Shown in pieces: positions 56,827 through 64,000 of a stretch of 64,000 nt of DNA (its first letter is position 1; every line of letters starts with the position of its first letter). The stretch comes from Candidatus Koribacter versatilis Ellin345. GTDB taxonomy: Bacteria > Acidobacteriota > Terriglobia > Terriglobales > Acidobacteriaceae. The DNA lies in NCBI RefSeq assembly GCF_000014005.1, contig NC_008009.1:3348001-3412000 (forward strand). The letters run 5' to 3'. Position numbers and translations under genes: made by a program. The notes beneath the pieces were generated by a model. The model saw only the letters and a list, made by a program, of their open reading frames with translations. It made no database searches and was not told the DNA's origin.

Positions 56827-57764
56827 TGCGATCCTCCGGCGTTGCGACGCTTCGATCGCGGATGGAAGGTGCGATGCACCTGCTTGAGACGATCGAGCGC
56901 GAGGTGGGTATAGATCTGCGTGGTGGAGATGTCGGCATGTCCGAGGATGGTTTGCACCGTGCGGAGGTCGGCGCCGTTTTCCACCATGTGGGTGGCGCAG
57001 CTATGCCGCAGCATGTGTGGGCTAGCGTGGCGGCCCGACGCCTGCGAAGCGGCTGAAACCATTTGCCAGACCCGCTGCCGCGACAGTTTGCGGCAGCCTT
57101 TGCCCACGAACAGGATTGGGGAGGTCTTCCCCGCGCACAAAACTTCGCGACCGCTTTCGAGATAGCTCTTCACCGCCACCAGCGCGCTCTGGCCGAGCGG
57201 AACGATGCGTTCTTTGTCACCCTTGCCGCGAACCATCATGTATCCGAGATCGAGCTTCGCGTCTTCCATGCGAACACCGATCATCTCCGAGACGCGTAAC
57301 GCCCCAGCATAGAAGACTTCGAGCATGGCGCGATCGCGCAACGCCAACGCCTGCGACTCTTTCGTGTCCAGCACACGCGGCGGGCCTTGCAGGGTTTGCA
57401 GTACTTCGTCCGCCGACAGCGATTTCGGTAACACCTTCCATTGCCGCGGCGACTCGATGTTCAACGTAGGATCGTGCTCGATGCGGCGATCGAGCAACAG
57501 ATATTTATAGAACTGGCGCGACGATGAGAGCTTTCGCGCCACGGTGCGACCGTCGAGTTGATTGCTGAAAAGCGAATCCAGAAAATCGCGGACGTCCTGG
57601 CGTTTTGCCGCATCGAGCGACCGTTTGCGCTTGGCCAGGAACTCGGCGAACTGCTGCATGTCCTTGGAATAGGCGCTGACGCTGAGGCGGGAGAGGCCCT
57701 TCTCAACTCTTAAATAGTCGAGGAAGTCGCGCAGCAGGCGGTCGTTTTTCTCAGCGACACTCAC
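56823..57764 (-). CDS. xerD: Tyrosine recombinase XerD
   Basis: A 313-residue recombinase with Arg in [12 protein letters not shown], Lys in [41 protein letters not shown] and nucleophile Tyr, ending [15 protein letters not shown], the XerD pattern. It lies 50 bases after the DUF72 gene and overlaps xerC. Having the two recombinases directly coupled is not the usual enterobacterial arrangement. Confidence 0.9.
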   Translation of the reverse strand: MSVAEKNDRLLRDFLDYLRVEKGLSRLSVSAYSKDMQQFAEFLAKRKRSLDAAKRQDVRDFLDSLFSNQLDGRTVARKLSSSRQFYKYLLLDRRIEHDPTLNIESPRQWKVLPKSLSADEVLQTLQGPPRVLDTKESQALALRDRAMLEVFYAGALRVSEMIGVRMEDAKLDLGYMMVRGKGDKERIVPLGQSALVAVKSYLESGREVLCAGKTSPILFVGKGCRKLSRQRVWQMVSAASQASGRHASPHMLRHSCATHMVENGADLRTVQTILGHADISTTQIYTHLALDRLKQVHRTFHPRSKRRNAGGSQ

Positions 57765-57814
57765 GGTTTCAAGTATCCGCCGGGGCGAACTGTCTGGGAA
57801 TTTCCAGTTAGGTT

Positions 57815-58570
57815 CTACTTGAGCACGCGTTGGAGCAGGTCCATCGCGTCAAGTGGGCTCTGCGGGCGTTCATCGTGTTTAAAGAACGCGAAGACCGTTT
57901 CGACTTTCGCGCGCGAAGCTTTCACTCGCTCGGCAAGCTTCTTGATGGCGTCCGGCGAATACTCGGGCATGCGAAAGCGGTAGTACGCGAACGAGGTGGT
58001 AAGAACCTCCGGGGTGGCGAGGTCCTCAGTTTCCGCGATGCAGAGTGCCGCGTTGTGGTCCGCGAGCGCCTTGTAGATTTCATCCGTCAACCACGTTTCG
58101 TGCCGGAACTCAAAGGCCGATTTCATCCACTTCGGCAGCGAGGCGAGGAACTCACGCAGCATCGCAACGTCGGCCTTGAGGTTTGGTGGCAATTGAAACA
58201 GCACTGCGCCAAATCGGCCGGCGTTGAATAGCGGTTCCATGCCGGTAGCAAGGTTCCGCACCGGCTCTTCGCACTGCTTCAATCGGCGGATGTGCGTGAT
58301 GAATTGGTGCGCCTTACAAACGAAGAGAAAGGATTCCGGAGTTTCCGCGATCCATTTCAGCGCCGTCTTCTCGCTCAGCCGATTGCGAAACGTGAAGTTC
58401 ACCTCGCAGGCGGTGAGACGCGAGGCGTAGTACGGAAGAAACTTTGCTTTCGGCAGGCTTTCCGGAAAGAACGTCGGCTGCCAGATGTCGTAAGTCCAAC
58501 CGGAGGTGCCGACGTAATAGCCGTTGGGCTGCGGCGGAGCGTCAAACGTCCACTCTTTCTTTGGACTCAT
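57815..58570 (-). CDS. DUF72-family protein
   Basis: A 251-residue TIM-barrel-like protein. Typical motifs: YYVGTSGWTYDIW near the N terminus, LPYYASRLTACEVNFTFRN, and FEFRHETWL mid-protein, followed by YRFRMPEYS. The biochemical role of the family is unknown. The start overlaps the stop of the LigD-like gene (ATGA). Located among DNA-processing genes, which could be chance or indicate a nucleic-acid link. Confidence 0.88.
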   Translation of the reverse strand: MSPKKEWTFDAPPQPNGYYVGTSGWTYDIWQPTFFPESLPKAKFLPYYASRLTACEVNFTFRNRLSEKTALKWIAETPESFLFVCKAHQFITHIRRLKQCEEPVRNLATGMEPLFNAGRFGAVLFQLPPNLKADVAMLREFLASLPKWMKSAFEFRHETWLTDEIYKALADHNAALCIAETEDLATPEVLTTSFAYYRFRMPEYSPDAIKKLAERVKASRAKVETVFAFFKHDERPQSPLDAMDLLQRVLK

Positions 58571-59601
58571 GCAGTCTGGCTCTTCTTCGTCACTCGTTTC
58601 GCTGGCGACTTCTTCGCTGCAGTCCGCCGCGGCTTCGGCTGCGAAGTCTGCGGTGCACCTGGTTCTGCCGACAACGCTTCGAGTCGCTCGATTGGAGGCA
58701 GCTTCTGTTTCAGCTTCAACACTGGCTCAAAGAGATCGCCCTTCTTCGACACCCGCTCCAGGACCTGGTCCGAAGTAAATACCAGCAGCTTCGCATCTTT
58801 CTTCTTGAGGCAGCTCTCGACTTCGTCCCAGCTCACCGGCGTGGAAACCGTGGGCTGATCTTTGGCGCGCAGCGAGTACACGCAAATGGTCGTCTTGTGG
58901 TCGTCGTTCTGGCTCCAATCGACGAGGACTTTCCCGGTACGCAGCGACTTTTTCATGTCGGAAACTACGACGCTCGGATGTTGGCGTTCGAGCAGGCGTG
59001 CGAGTTCGTGGGCAAAAGGCTTCGTCTGGTCGTAGGTGACTGCGGTATTCAGCGGCACGTAGATTTGCAATCCCTTCGAGCCGGAAGTCTTCGCGCAGCT
59101 TTCGAGGCCCAGGCTCTTGAAGATTTCGCGAACCCACAATCCCACCTGGCAGCAGAGCACGATGTCGGCGGGCGGGCCGGGATCGAGGTCGAAGACGATG
59201 AACGTCGGCCGCATGATTTCTTTGCCGAGCGAGAGCGAAGGATGAAGCTCCAGATCGGCTAGATTCGCGGCCCACACGAGCGTCGCCAAGTCCTGTGCCA
59301 GGCAGTAGTTCATGGTCTTGTTGTTGCCCTCGCTCCACACGGGCGTGGTCTGCACCCAGTCGGGCCGGTGCTCGGGACAATTTTTCTCGTAGAAAAACAT
59401 CCCGTTCACGCCGTTGGGATAACGCTTCATGGTGAGCGGGCGTCCCTTCAGGTGCGGCAAGAGCACCGGCGCGATACGCGCGTAATAATCAATGACCTGT
59501 CCCTTGGTGAACCCCGCCGCCGGGTAGAGAACTTTGTCCAGGTTCGACAACGTGAGTTGCCGGCCTTCGATTTCCACGGTTTGTTCGCTGCGCTTAGCCA
59601 T
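58567..59601 (-). CDS. LigD-type primase-polymerase domain protein (stand-alone)
   Basis: A 344-residue archaeo-eukaryotic-primase-like polymerase of the LigD POL family. LSNLDKVLYPAAG lies near residue 18, and the metal site is FVIFDLDPGP (about residue 155); the region TSGSKGLQIYVPL carries the conserved His/Ser-type pocket of the family. ATG at 59601 is chosen because upstream residues are not conserved. The ligase and nuclease domains of full LigD and a Ku gene are absent here. A basic Lys/Arg/Pro-rich tail (about 315-344) may bind DNA. Likely repair polymerase for end joining or gap filling. Confidence 0.87.
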   Translation of the reverse strand: MAKRSEQTVEIEGRQLTLSNLDKVLYPAAGFTKGQVIDYYARIAPVLLPHLKGRPLTMKRYPNGVNGMFFYEKNCPEHRPDWVQTTPVWSEGNNKTMNYCLAQDLATLVWAANLADLELHPSLSLGKEIMRPTFIVFDLDPGPPADIVLCCQVGLWVREIFKSLGLESCAKTSGSKGLQIYVPLNTAVTYDQTKPFAHELARLLERQHPSVVVSDMKKSLRTGKVLVDWSQNDDHKTTICVYSLRAKDQPTVSTPVSWDEVESCLKKKDAKLLVFTSDQVLERVSKKGDLFEPVLKLKQKLPPIERLEALSAEPGAPQTSQPKPRRTAAKKSPAKRVTKKSQTA

Positions 59602-59718
59602 TGCACTTATTTGGATGCACAGCATTTTAAGCTGACTCAGCCCAAGCAGCCACCGTCCTGCGCTTTTTCTTACTTCTGCAACAACGAACTGCGGCTCACC
59701 TGCCATCCAAGTATTGCC

Positions 59719-60540
59719 GTGGCTTGCGACAACAAACCGCTACCGATCAGTTCCTCCGCGCCGCCGGAGTTCCCTCCCGAGCAGGAGTCGCTGTTCCGCG
59801 AGGTGCTGACGCTCATGAACGAGCGCGGAATTCCCTACGCGGTTTCCGGCGCATTCGCACTTCGCGAACACACCGGCATTTGTCGCAACACGAAGGACCT
59901 CGATCTGTTCCTGCCGCCGCAAGACGTTCCCCTGGCGTTGGACCAATTGCGCAAAGAGGGCTTTGAAACTGAAGTCCCGGACCCGGTGTGGCTGGCGAAA
60001 GCGCACCGCGACGACTTCTTCGTGGATCTCATCACCGGCATGAGCAACGGCATTGTGACTGTTGACAACAGCTGGATCGCGAACGCGACGCCGTCGCAGA
60101 TCCTCGGCATCCCGGTAAAAGTCCTCGCCGCGGAAGAACTCCTCGTCTCGAAGATCTTCATCGCCTTCCGCGAGCGTTTTGACGGCGCCGACATCGTGCA
60201 TCTTATTTATGGCACGCGCGGCCGGTTGAAGTGGAACCGCGTTTTAGAGCTGGTTGGCGAAAACTGGCAGCTCTTACTCTGGGCCCTGGTGCTGTTCAAC
60301 TACGTTTATCCGCAGGAAGCGAGCGCCGTTCCCGAGGACGTGTGGGATAGCCTGCTGCATCGCTTCCACGAGAATTTGACAACGCCGAACACGATGGCCA
60401 ACTTCCGCGGCAGCCTGCTCGATGAGCGCATGTTCGCGATTGATGTAAACGAATGGGGCCTCGACAACCTGCTGGAAGAGAGCCGTCGGCGGCGCGAACC
60501 GAAGATTCCCGAGGATGCTGCCAGCAAGCCCGCAGCCTAG
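59719..60540 (+). CDS. Nucleotidyltransferase-fold protein (AbiEii/DUF6036-like)
   Basis: A 273-residue protein. YAVSGAFALREH followed by KDLDLFL is the G-S ... DxD core of the pol-beta nucleotidyltransferase fold. LAAEELLVSKIFIAFRERFDGADIVHL resembles the KxxA/DxxDL region of AbiEii-type and related proteins. Start GTG at 59719 is chosen because upstream sequence is antisense to the polymerase gene. It is divergent from the polymerase and 20 bases upstream of a metallophosphoesterase. Substrate unknown: could modify tRNA or protein, or be a housekeeping enzyme. Confidence 0.75.
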   Translation: MACDNKPLPISSSAPPEFPPEQESLFREVLTLMNERGIPYAVSGAFALREHTGICRNTKDLDLFLPPQDVPLALDQLRKEGFETEVPDPVWLAKAHRDDFFVDLITGMSNGIVTVDNSWIANATPSQILGIPVKVLAAEELLVSKIFIAFRERFDGADIVHLIYGTRGRLKWNRVLELVGENWQLLLWALVLFNYVYPQEASAVPEDVWDSLLHRFHENLTTPNTMANFRGSLLDERMFAIDVNEWGLDNLLEESRRRREPKIPEDAASKPAA

Positions 60541-60560
60541 ACCTTACATCCAACTAGACA

Positions 60561-61268
60561 ATGAGAATCGCTGCCCTCGCAGACATTCATTTCACCCCGC
60601 AAAGCTACGACCGCATTCGCGAGCAGATGAACCGCGTGCGCGAGGAGGCGGACATCCTCGTGCTCGCCGGCGATCTTACAAACTTTGGCAAGCCCGAAGA
60701 GATCGAGTCCATGCTCAACAGCCTGGTGCGGATCCGCATTCCGATCGTTGCGGTGCTTGGCAATCACGACTACGAGAGCGGCAAATCCGAGCAGTTGATG
60801 AAGATGCTGGTGCAGGAGGGCGTAAAGCTTCTCGACGGCACCGGCTATGAACGCGATGGCGTAGGATTCGCCGGCACCAAGGGCTTCCCCGGCGGCTTTG
60901 GCCGCGGCGCGCTGACGGCATTTGGCGAGCCCGAAGTGAAAGCCTTCGTGCAGGCAGCAATTGATGAATCCCTGAAGCTCGAACGCGCTCTCTCACAACT
61001 GCGCACACCGAAGCGTATCGTCGTGATTCACTATGCGCCGATTGGCGGCACGGTGCAGGGCGAACCAACCGAAATCTACCCGTACCTCGGCAGCTCACGA
61101 CTGATGGAAGTCATCGACCGTCATGGCGCCGACCTCGTGTTGCACGGTCACGCGCACCACGGCGCAGCCGACGGGAAAACTACCGCTGGCTGTCCGGTAC
61201 ACAACGTCGCGTTGCCGATTCTGCAGGCGATGACGCCGCCGCGCGCGTACCGTATCTTCGACGTTTAG
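60561..61268 (+). CDS. Calcineurin-like metallophosphoesterase
   Basis: A 235-residue enzyme with the full metal-site set: LADIHF (residues 6-11), LAGDLTNFG, LGNHDYE, VIHYAP and LHGHAHHG. Such enzymes hydrolyse phosphodiesters or phosphomonoesters of nucleotides, nucleic acids or proteins. It follows the nucleotidyltransferase by 20 bases and is very likely co-transcribed with it. Length fits small single-domain members such as YfcE or Rv0805-like proteins. Substrate not assigned. Confidence 0.9.
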   Translation: MRIAALADIHFTPQSYDRIREQMNRVREEADILVLAGDLTNFGKPEEIESMLNSLVRIRIPIVAVLGNHDYESGKSEQLMKMLVQEGVKLLDGTGYERDGVGFAGTKGFPGGFGRGALTAFGEPEVKAFVQAAIDESLKLERALSQLRTPKRIVVIHYAPIGGTVQGEPTEIYPYLGSSRLMEVIDRHGADLVLHGHAHHGAADGKTTAGCPVHNVALPILQAMTPPRAYRIFDV

Positions 61269-61382
61269 TCGCGCAACTTTTTGGACACGAACCCAACCGA
61301 TTAACCTGCACCAAAGTCACTACTACGCCGTGTCCAAACGCACAATGTACTCTGCTTTTGCTCTGTACCGATTCTCGCGCCC

Positions 61383-62681
61383 TTGCATTTGGCGGAGATC
61401 AAGAACAAATTTCGTAAGCTGTTCACGACCTTCGAGGCGCTCAGCGACCTCGGGCCGGCGCTCACGGCAGAACGCGATTTCGCGCAAACTGCCGACGAAC
61501 TTTTGCGCCTGCTCATGGACGCCATCGGCGCTCGCGAAAGCGCGCTCTTCCGCTTTTGCGATAAGCCCGCTGTGCTCACCTCGGTCGCATCTCGCGGCTT
61601 CCTTTCCTTCCCAAGTCCGGCAGTCATTCCGTTGCTTCCCTCACACGTACACGCGCTGACCACGGCGCGCGGGCCACAACTTCTTGCAGCGGAATCTCGA
61701 CGTACGCTACTCAGTTCGAACGGCAACTTCCCGCCAGATTTGATTCAACTGGCTGCGCCTTTGCGCGTCGGGCAGAAGCTCGTCGGAATGCTGGCATTCG
61801 GCCAACCTGATGAATCGCATTACGGCGAAGAAGAAGTGCATGGCCTGGCGATGTTCGCGCACTATGTCGCGCTCGCCGTCCAGAACAGCGGACTGACCGA
61901 GTCACTCTCCAATCGTGTTGCGGAGAACCTGAAACTCATGGCTTCGGTGCATTCGTTCTACGACAACGCGCTCGAGGCCTTCGCCGTCGCGATTGACGCC
62001 AAGCACATCAATATCCGCGGACACTCGATTCGTGTCGGCCGCTATGCTGCCTTCATCGGCGAAGCCATGGGCATGGGAGCTTCGGAAGCTTCCGCCCTGC
62101 GCGCTTCCGGCTATCTGCACGATATCGGCAAGGTCGCGGTGGACCGTCGTCTGTTCGGCAAGCCCAGCGCGTTGAACGAAGCTGAGTTCAAAGAAATGGC
62201 CGATCACACCATCGTCGGCAGCGAGATCGTCTCCGGCGTGCAGTTCCCATGGCCGCAGGTGGGCGAAGTCGTTCGATCGCATCACGAGCGTCTTGACGGA
62301 TCCGGCTATCCCGACCATCTGCGCGGCGACGAACTTGCAAAACATGTGCGCATCATGGGCTTGGCCGATGCATTCGATGCCATGACCAGCGAGCGTCCGT
62401 ACCGGCAGCCGCTCTCCATCGGCGAAGCGTTGACCGAAGTGGTGAAAATGTCGCCCACGCACTTTGATCCCGAGACGGTGCAGGCGCTGCTGGTGCAGGT
62501 CCGGCGCGATGCAGTTGCTTCGTGCAGTCCAAAGCTCAGCGCCGCCTGGATAAAATCGCAGCCGGACAAGCCCAAGTTCCTCGACGACCGCGTGATGTGC
62601 GCCATTGCCCCACCGGACGTGGACCAGTTGGCCGCCGTCCTGCACCACAAGACAACGCGCAACCGGGTTTACTCAAACTAG
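61383..62681 (+). CDS. GAF-like/HD-GYP domain protein (putative c-di-GMP phosphodiesterase)
   Basis: A 432-residue protein. Residues about 15-185 form a GAF-like sensor region. Residues about 205-390 are an HD-GYP domain: HSIRVGRYAA, YLHDIGKVAV, the HxxxxSEI-type HTIVGSEIV, HHERLDGSGYP and RIMGLADAFDAMTS are all present. It should degrade c-di-GMP. No ATG or GTG lies in the frame upstream of the domain, so TTG at 61383 is the only candidate start and the N terminus is less sure. Together with the PilZ protein it indicates c-di-GMP signalling. Confidence 0.85.
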   Translation: MHLAEIKNKFRKLFTTFEALSDLGPALTAERDFAQTADELLRLLMDAIGARESALFRFCDKPAVLTSVASRGFLSFPSPAVIPLLPSHVHALTTARGPQLLAAESRRTLLSSNGNFPPDLIQLAAPLRVGQKLVGMLAFGQPDESHYGEEEVHGLAMFAHYVALAVQNSGLTESLSNRVAENLKLMASVHSFYDNALEAFAVAIDAKHINIRGHSIRVGRYAAFIGEAMGMGASEASALRASGYLHDIGKVAVDRRLFGKPSALNEAEFKEMADHTIVGSEIVSGVQFPWPQVGEVVRSHHERLDGSGYPDHLRGDELAKHVRIMGLADAFDAMTSERPYRQPLSIGEALTEVVKMSPTHFDPETVQALLVQVRRDAVASCSPKLSAAWIKSQPDKPKFLDDRVMCAIAPPDVDQLAAVLHHKTTRNRVYSN

Positions 62682-62762
62682 CGCCACCTTTCGGCCATCG
62701 CGCAACTTTCCTTTCCCAATGGGTTCATAATTCCCAGACACATCTCCGTCCGGGATGGAACG

Positions 62763-64000
62763 ATGCCCTTTCAACGCGTAGTAACCGCAGCGGCCCTCAT
62801 CTCGACGCTCACCCTCGGCGCAACGATTTTGTCCGCGTCCAAAAAGAAAACCACAGCGCCTCAACTCGACGACACCAAGCAGGTCGTGCACGCGCTCAAC
62901 CGGTTAACCTTCGGTCCGCGACCGGGCGATGTGGATCGGGTGAAAGCAATCGGTCTCAACAAGTGGATCGATGAGCAACTGCATCCTGACAAGATTGACG
63001 ACAGCGCGCTCCAGGCGCGGCTCTCGAACTTCCGCACGCTGACGATGAACGCACGCGAGATGGCCGAGAAGTTCCCGCCGAACCAGGTGGTGAAGCAAGT
63101 GTCGGAAGGCAAGATGAGCGTGCCCCATAATCCCGACGAGAAGATCGTCTATCTCGCGGCGCTCGATCGTTACGACCTGAAGAAGGAAAACAAGGCAAAC
63201 GGAACCAAGAAGAAGGCCGACGATGCGGACGCCACCGACCAGGCCGATCTTCCCGATGATCAAATAAACGATGCTGAGCGCCAACGCCGCCGCTCGGCGC
63301 GGATCCACGGCGAGCAGATCGCCACCCAGATTGCGAGCGTCGCTCCCGACAAGCGCATTGAGGCTCTCCTGCGCCTTCCCGATCAAGACCGCCGCGACCT
63401 GCTGCGCATCAACGACGAAACGCGCCAGCAACTCATCAGCGGCATGAACCCTGCGGATCGCGAAGCTGTGCTCGCCATGCGGAACCCGCAAGGCTTGGTG
63501 GAAGACGAACTCAAGGATTCAAAGCTGCTGCGCGCCATCTACAGCGATCGCCAACTCGAAGAGGTAATGACCGACTTCTGGTTCAACCACTTCAACATCT
63601 TCCTCAACAAGGGACCGGATCGTTATTTCGTGACGGAGTACGAGCGCGATGTGATTCGTCGCCATGCGCTCGGGAAATTCAAAGATCTTCTGAACGCCAC
63701 CGCCCATAGCCCGGCGATGATGTTCTATCTCGACAACGCCGAGAGCGTCGGCCCGAACTCTCCGGCTGCGCTGGGCATGCCCGACAGCCTTCGCCGCCCG
63801 ATGTACCGCGGCTATGGTCAACCGCCGCAGCAGCATTCCGCCAAGAAAAAGCAGAACGGCTTGAACGAGAACTACGCGCGCGAGTTGATGGAACTGCACA
63901 CGCTCGGCGTGAATGGCGGCTACTCGCAGAAAGATGTCACGGAAGTCGCGAAGGTCTTCACCGGCTGGACGATTGAAGAACCGCGCAAAGGCGGCGGCTT
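62763..64000 (+). CDS. DUF1800-family secreted protein, 5' part
   Basis: The frame is open from ATG at 62763 to the window end (412 codons), so the gene is truncated. An N-terminal signal peptide (VVTAAALISTLTLGATILSAS) is followed by HALNRLTFGPRPGD (about residue 46) and later DFWFNHFNIF and NYARELMELHTLGV, the signature of DUF1800. A Lys/Asp-rich low-complexity stretch at about 140-165 is inserted. DUF1800 genes are usually followed by a DUF1501 gene, which would lie outside the window. Function unknown; secreted or periplasmic. Confidence 0.9.
   Translation, partial: MPFQRVVTAAALISTLTLGATILSASKKKTTAPQLDDTKQVVHALNRLTFGPRPGDVDRVKAIGLNKWIDEQLHPDKIDDSALQARLSNFRTLTMNAREMAEKFPPNQVVKQVSEGKMSVPHNPDEKIVYLAALDRYDLKKENKANGTKKKADDADATDQADLPDDQINDAERQRRRSARIHGEQIATQIASVAPDKRIEALLRLPDQDRRDLLRINDETRQQLISGMNPADREAVLAMRNPQGLVEDELKDSKLLRAIYSDRQLEEVMTDFWFNHFNIFLNKGPDRYFVTEYERDVIRRHALGKFKDLLNATAHSPAMMFYLDNAESVGPNSPAALGMPDSLRRPMYRGYGQPPQQHSAKKKQNGLNENYARELMELHTLGVNGGYSQKDVTEVAKVFTGWTIEEPRKGGG

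Noticed and set aside
55924-57764. Integrase pair of a mobile element
   Set aside because: The C-terminal tails are of housekeeping XerC and XerD type, and there are no phage, plasmid or attachment-site features nearby.
59368-59718. N-terminal extension of the nucleotidyltransferase
   Set aside because: It is antisense to the start of the LigD-type polymerase gene and lacks domain features.

Overview
The window looks like a stretch of core and accessory chromosome from a soil member of the Acidobacteriota, plausibly near 'Candidatus Koribacter'. This is an inference from moderately high GC, the many secreted M28/S15 peptidases, a type-II-like EgtB, DUF1800, tandem MdtABC-type RND pumps, and short interspersed palindromes that read 'HPERS...AQSKDP' when translated. 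No rRNA, tRNA, prophage, insertion sequence or CRISPR array is visible. About 49 protein genes are called; both ends cut a gene.

Layout. 1-6.5 kb: two paralogous M28/PSMA-like carboxypeptidases flank an S15 hydrolase and a FetAB-type ABC transporter. 6.5-12.6 kb (minus strand): a compact run of ABC exporter, MacB-like ATPase and permease, esterase and geranylgeranyl-reductase-like flavoprotein. 12.9-22.2 kb: a four-gene RND efflux operon (adaptor, two permeases, outer-membrane lipoprotein). 22.4-23.7 kb: a nucleotide-sugar dehydrogenase. 24.1-26.8 kb (minus): an ergothioneine operon, egtB-egtD plus an unknown third gene.

27.1-43.7 kb is a surface-glycan locus and the most interesting part. 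A plus-strand operon carries rfbF-rfbG-rfbH (CDP-4-keto-3,6-dideoxyhexose), a sugar epimerase/reductase, a NeuB-family synthase lacking the SAF domain, a KdsC-like phosphatase, an acetolactate-synthase-like ThDP enzyme and an FkbM methyltransferase. It converges on a minus-strand operon of TIM-barrel isomerase, Gfo/Idh dehydrogenase, SDR and a fused FkbM methyltransferase. A GtrB-like glycosyltransferase, a flippase-like membrane protein and a large polytopic membrane protein follow. Together they suggest synthesis, decoration and membrane handling of one or more unusual sugars, possibly a branched or nonulosonate-type sugar not activated by a local CMP transferase.

43.8-51.7 kb: BlaI/M56 sensor pair, Tat-exported amidase, a 612-bp gene-free stretch with a six-copy minisatellite and hairpins, secA, and an orphan glutamine-amidotransferase-like protein. 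51.7-64 kb: DUF892 protein; a three-domain acyl-AMP ligase/ACP/acyltransferase fusion; a minus-strand chain of LigD-type polymerase, DUF72, xerD, xerC and PilZ; then nucleotidyltransferase, metallophosphoesterase, HD-GYP protein and the start of a DUF1800 protein.

Genes are tightly packed, with many ATGA/GTGA overlaps. Three convergent pairs have stop codons that overlap or abut, leaving no room for terminators between them.
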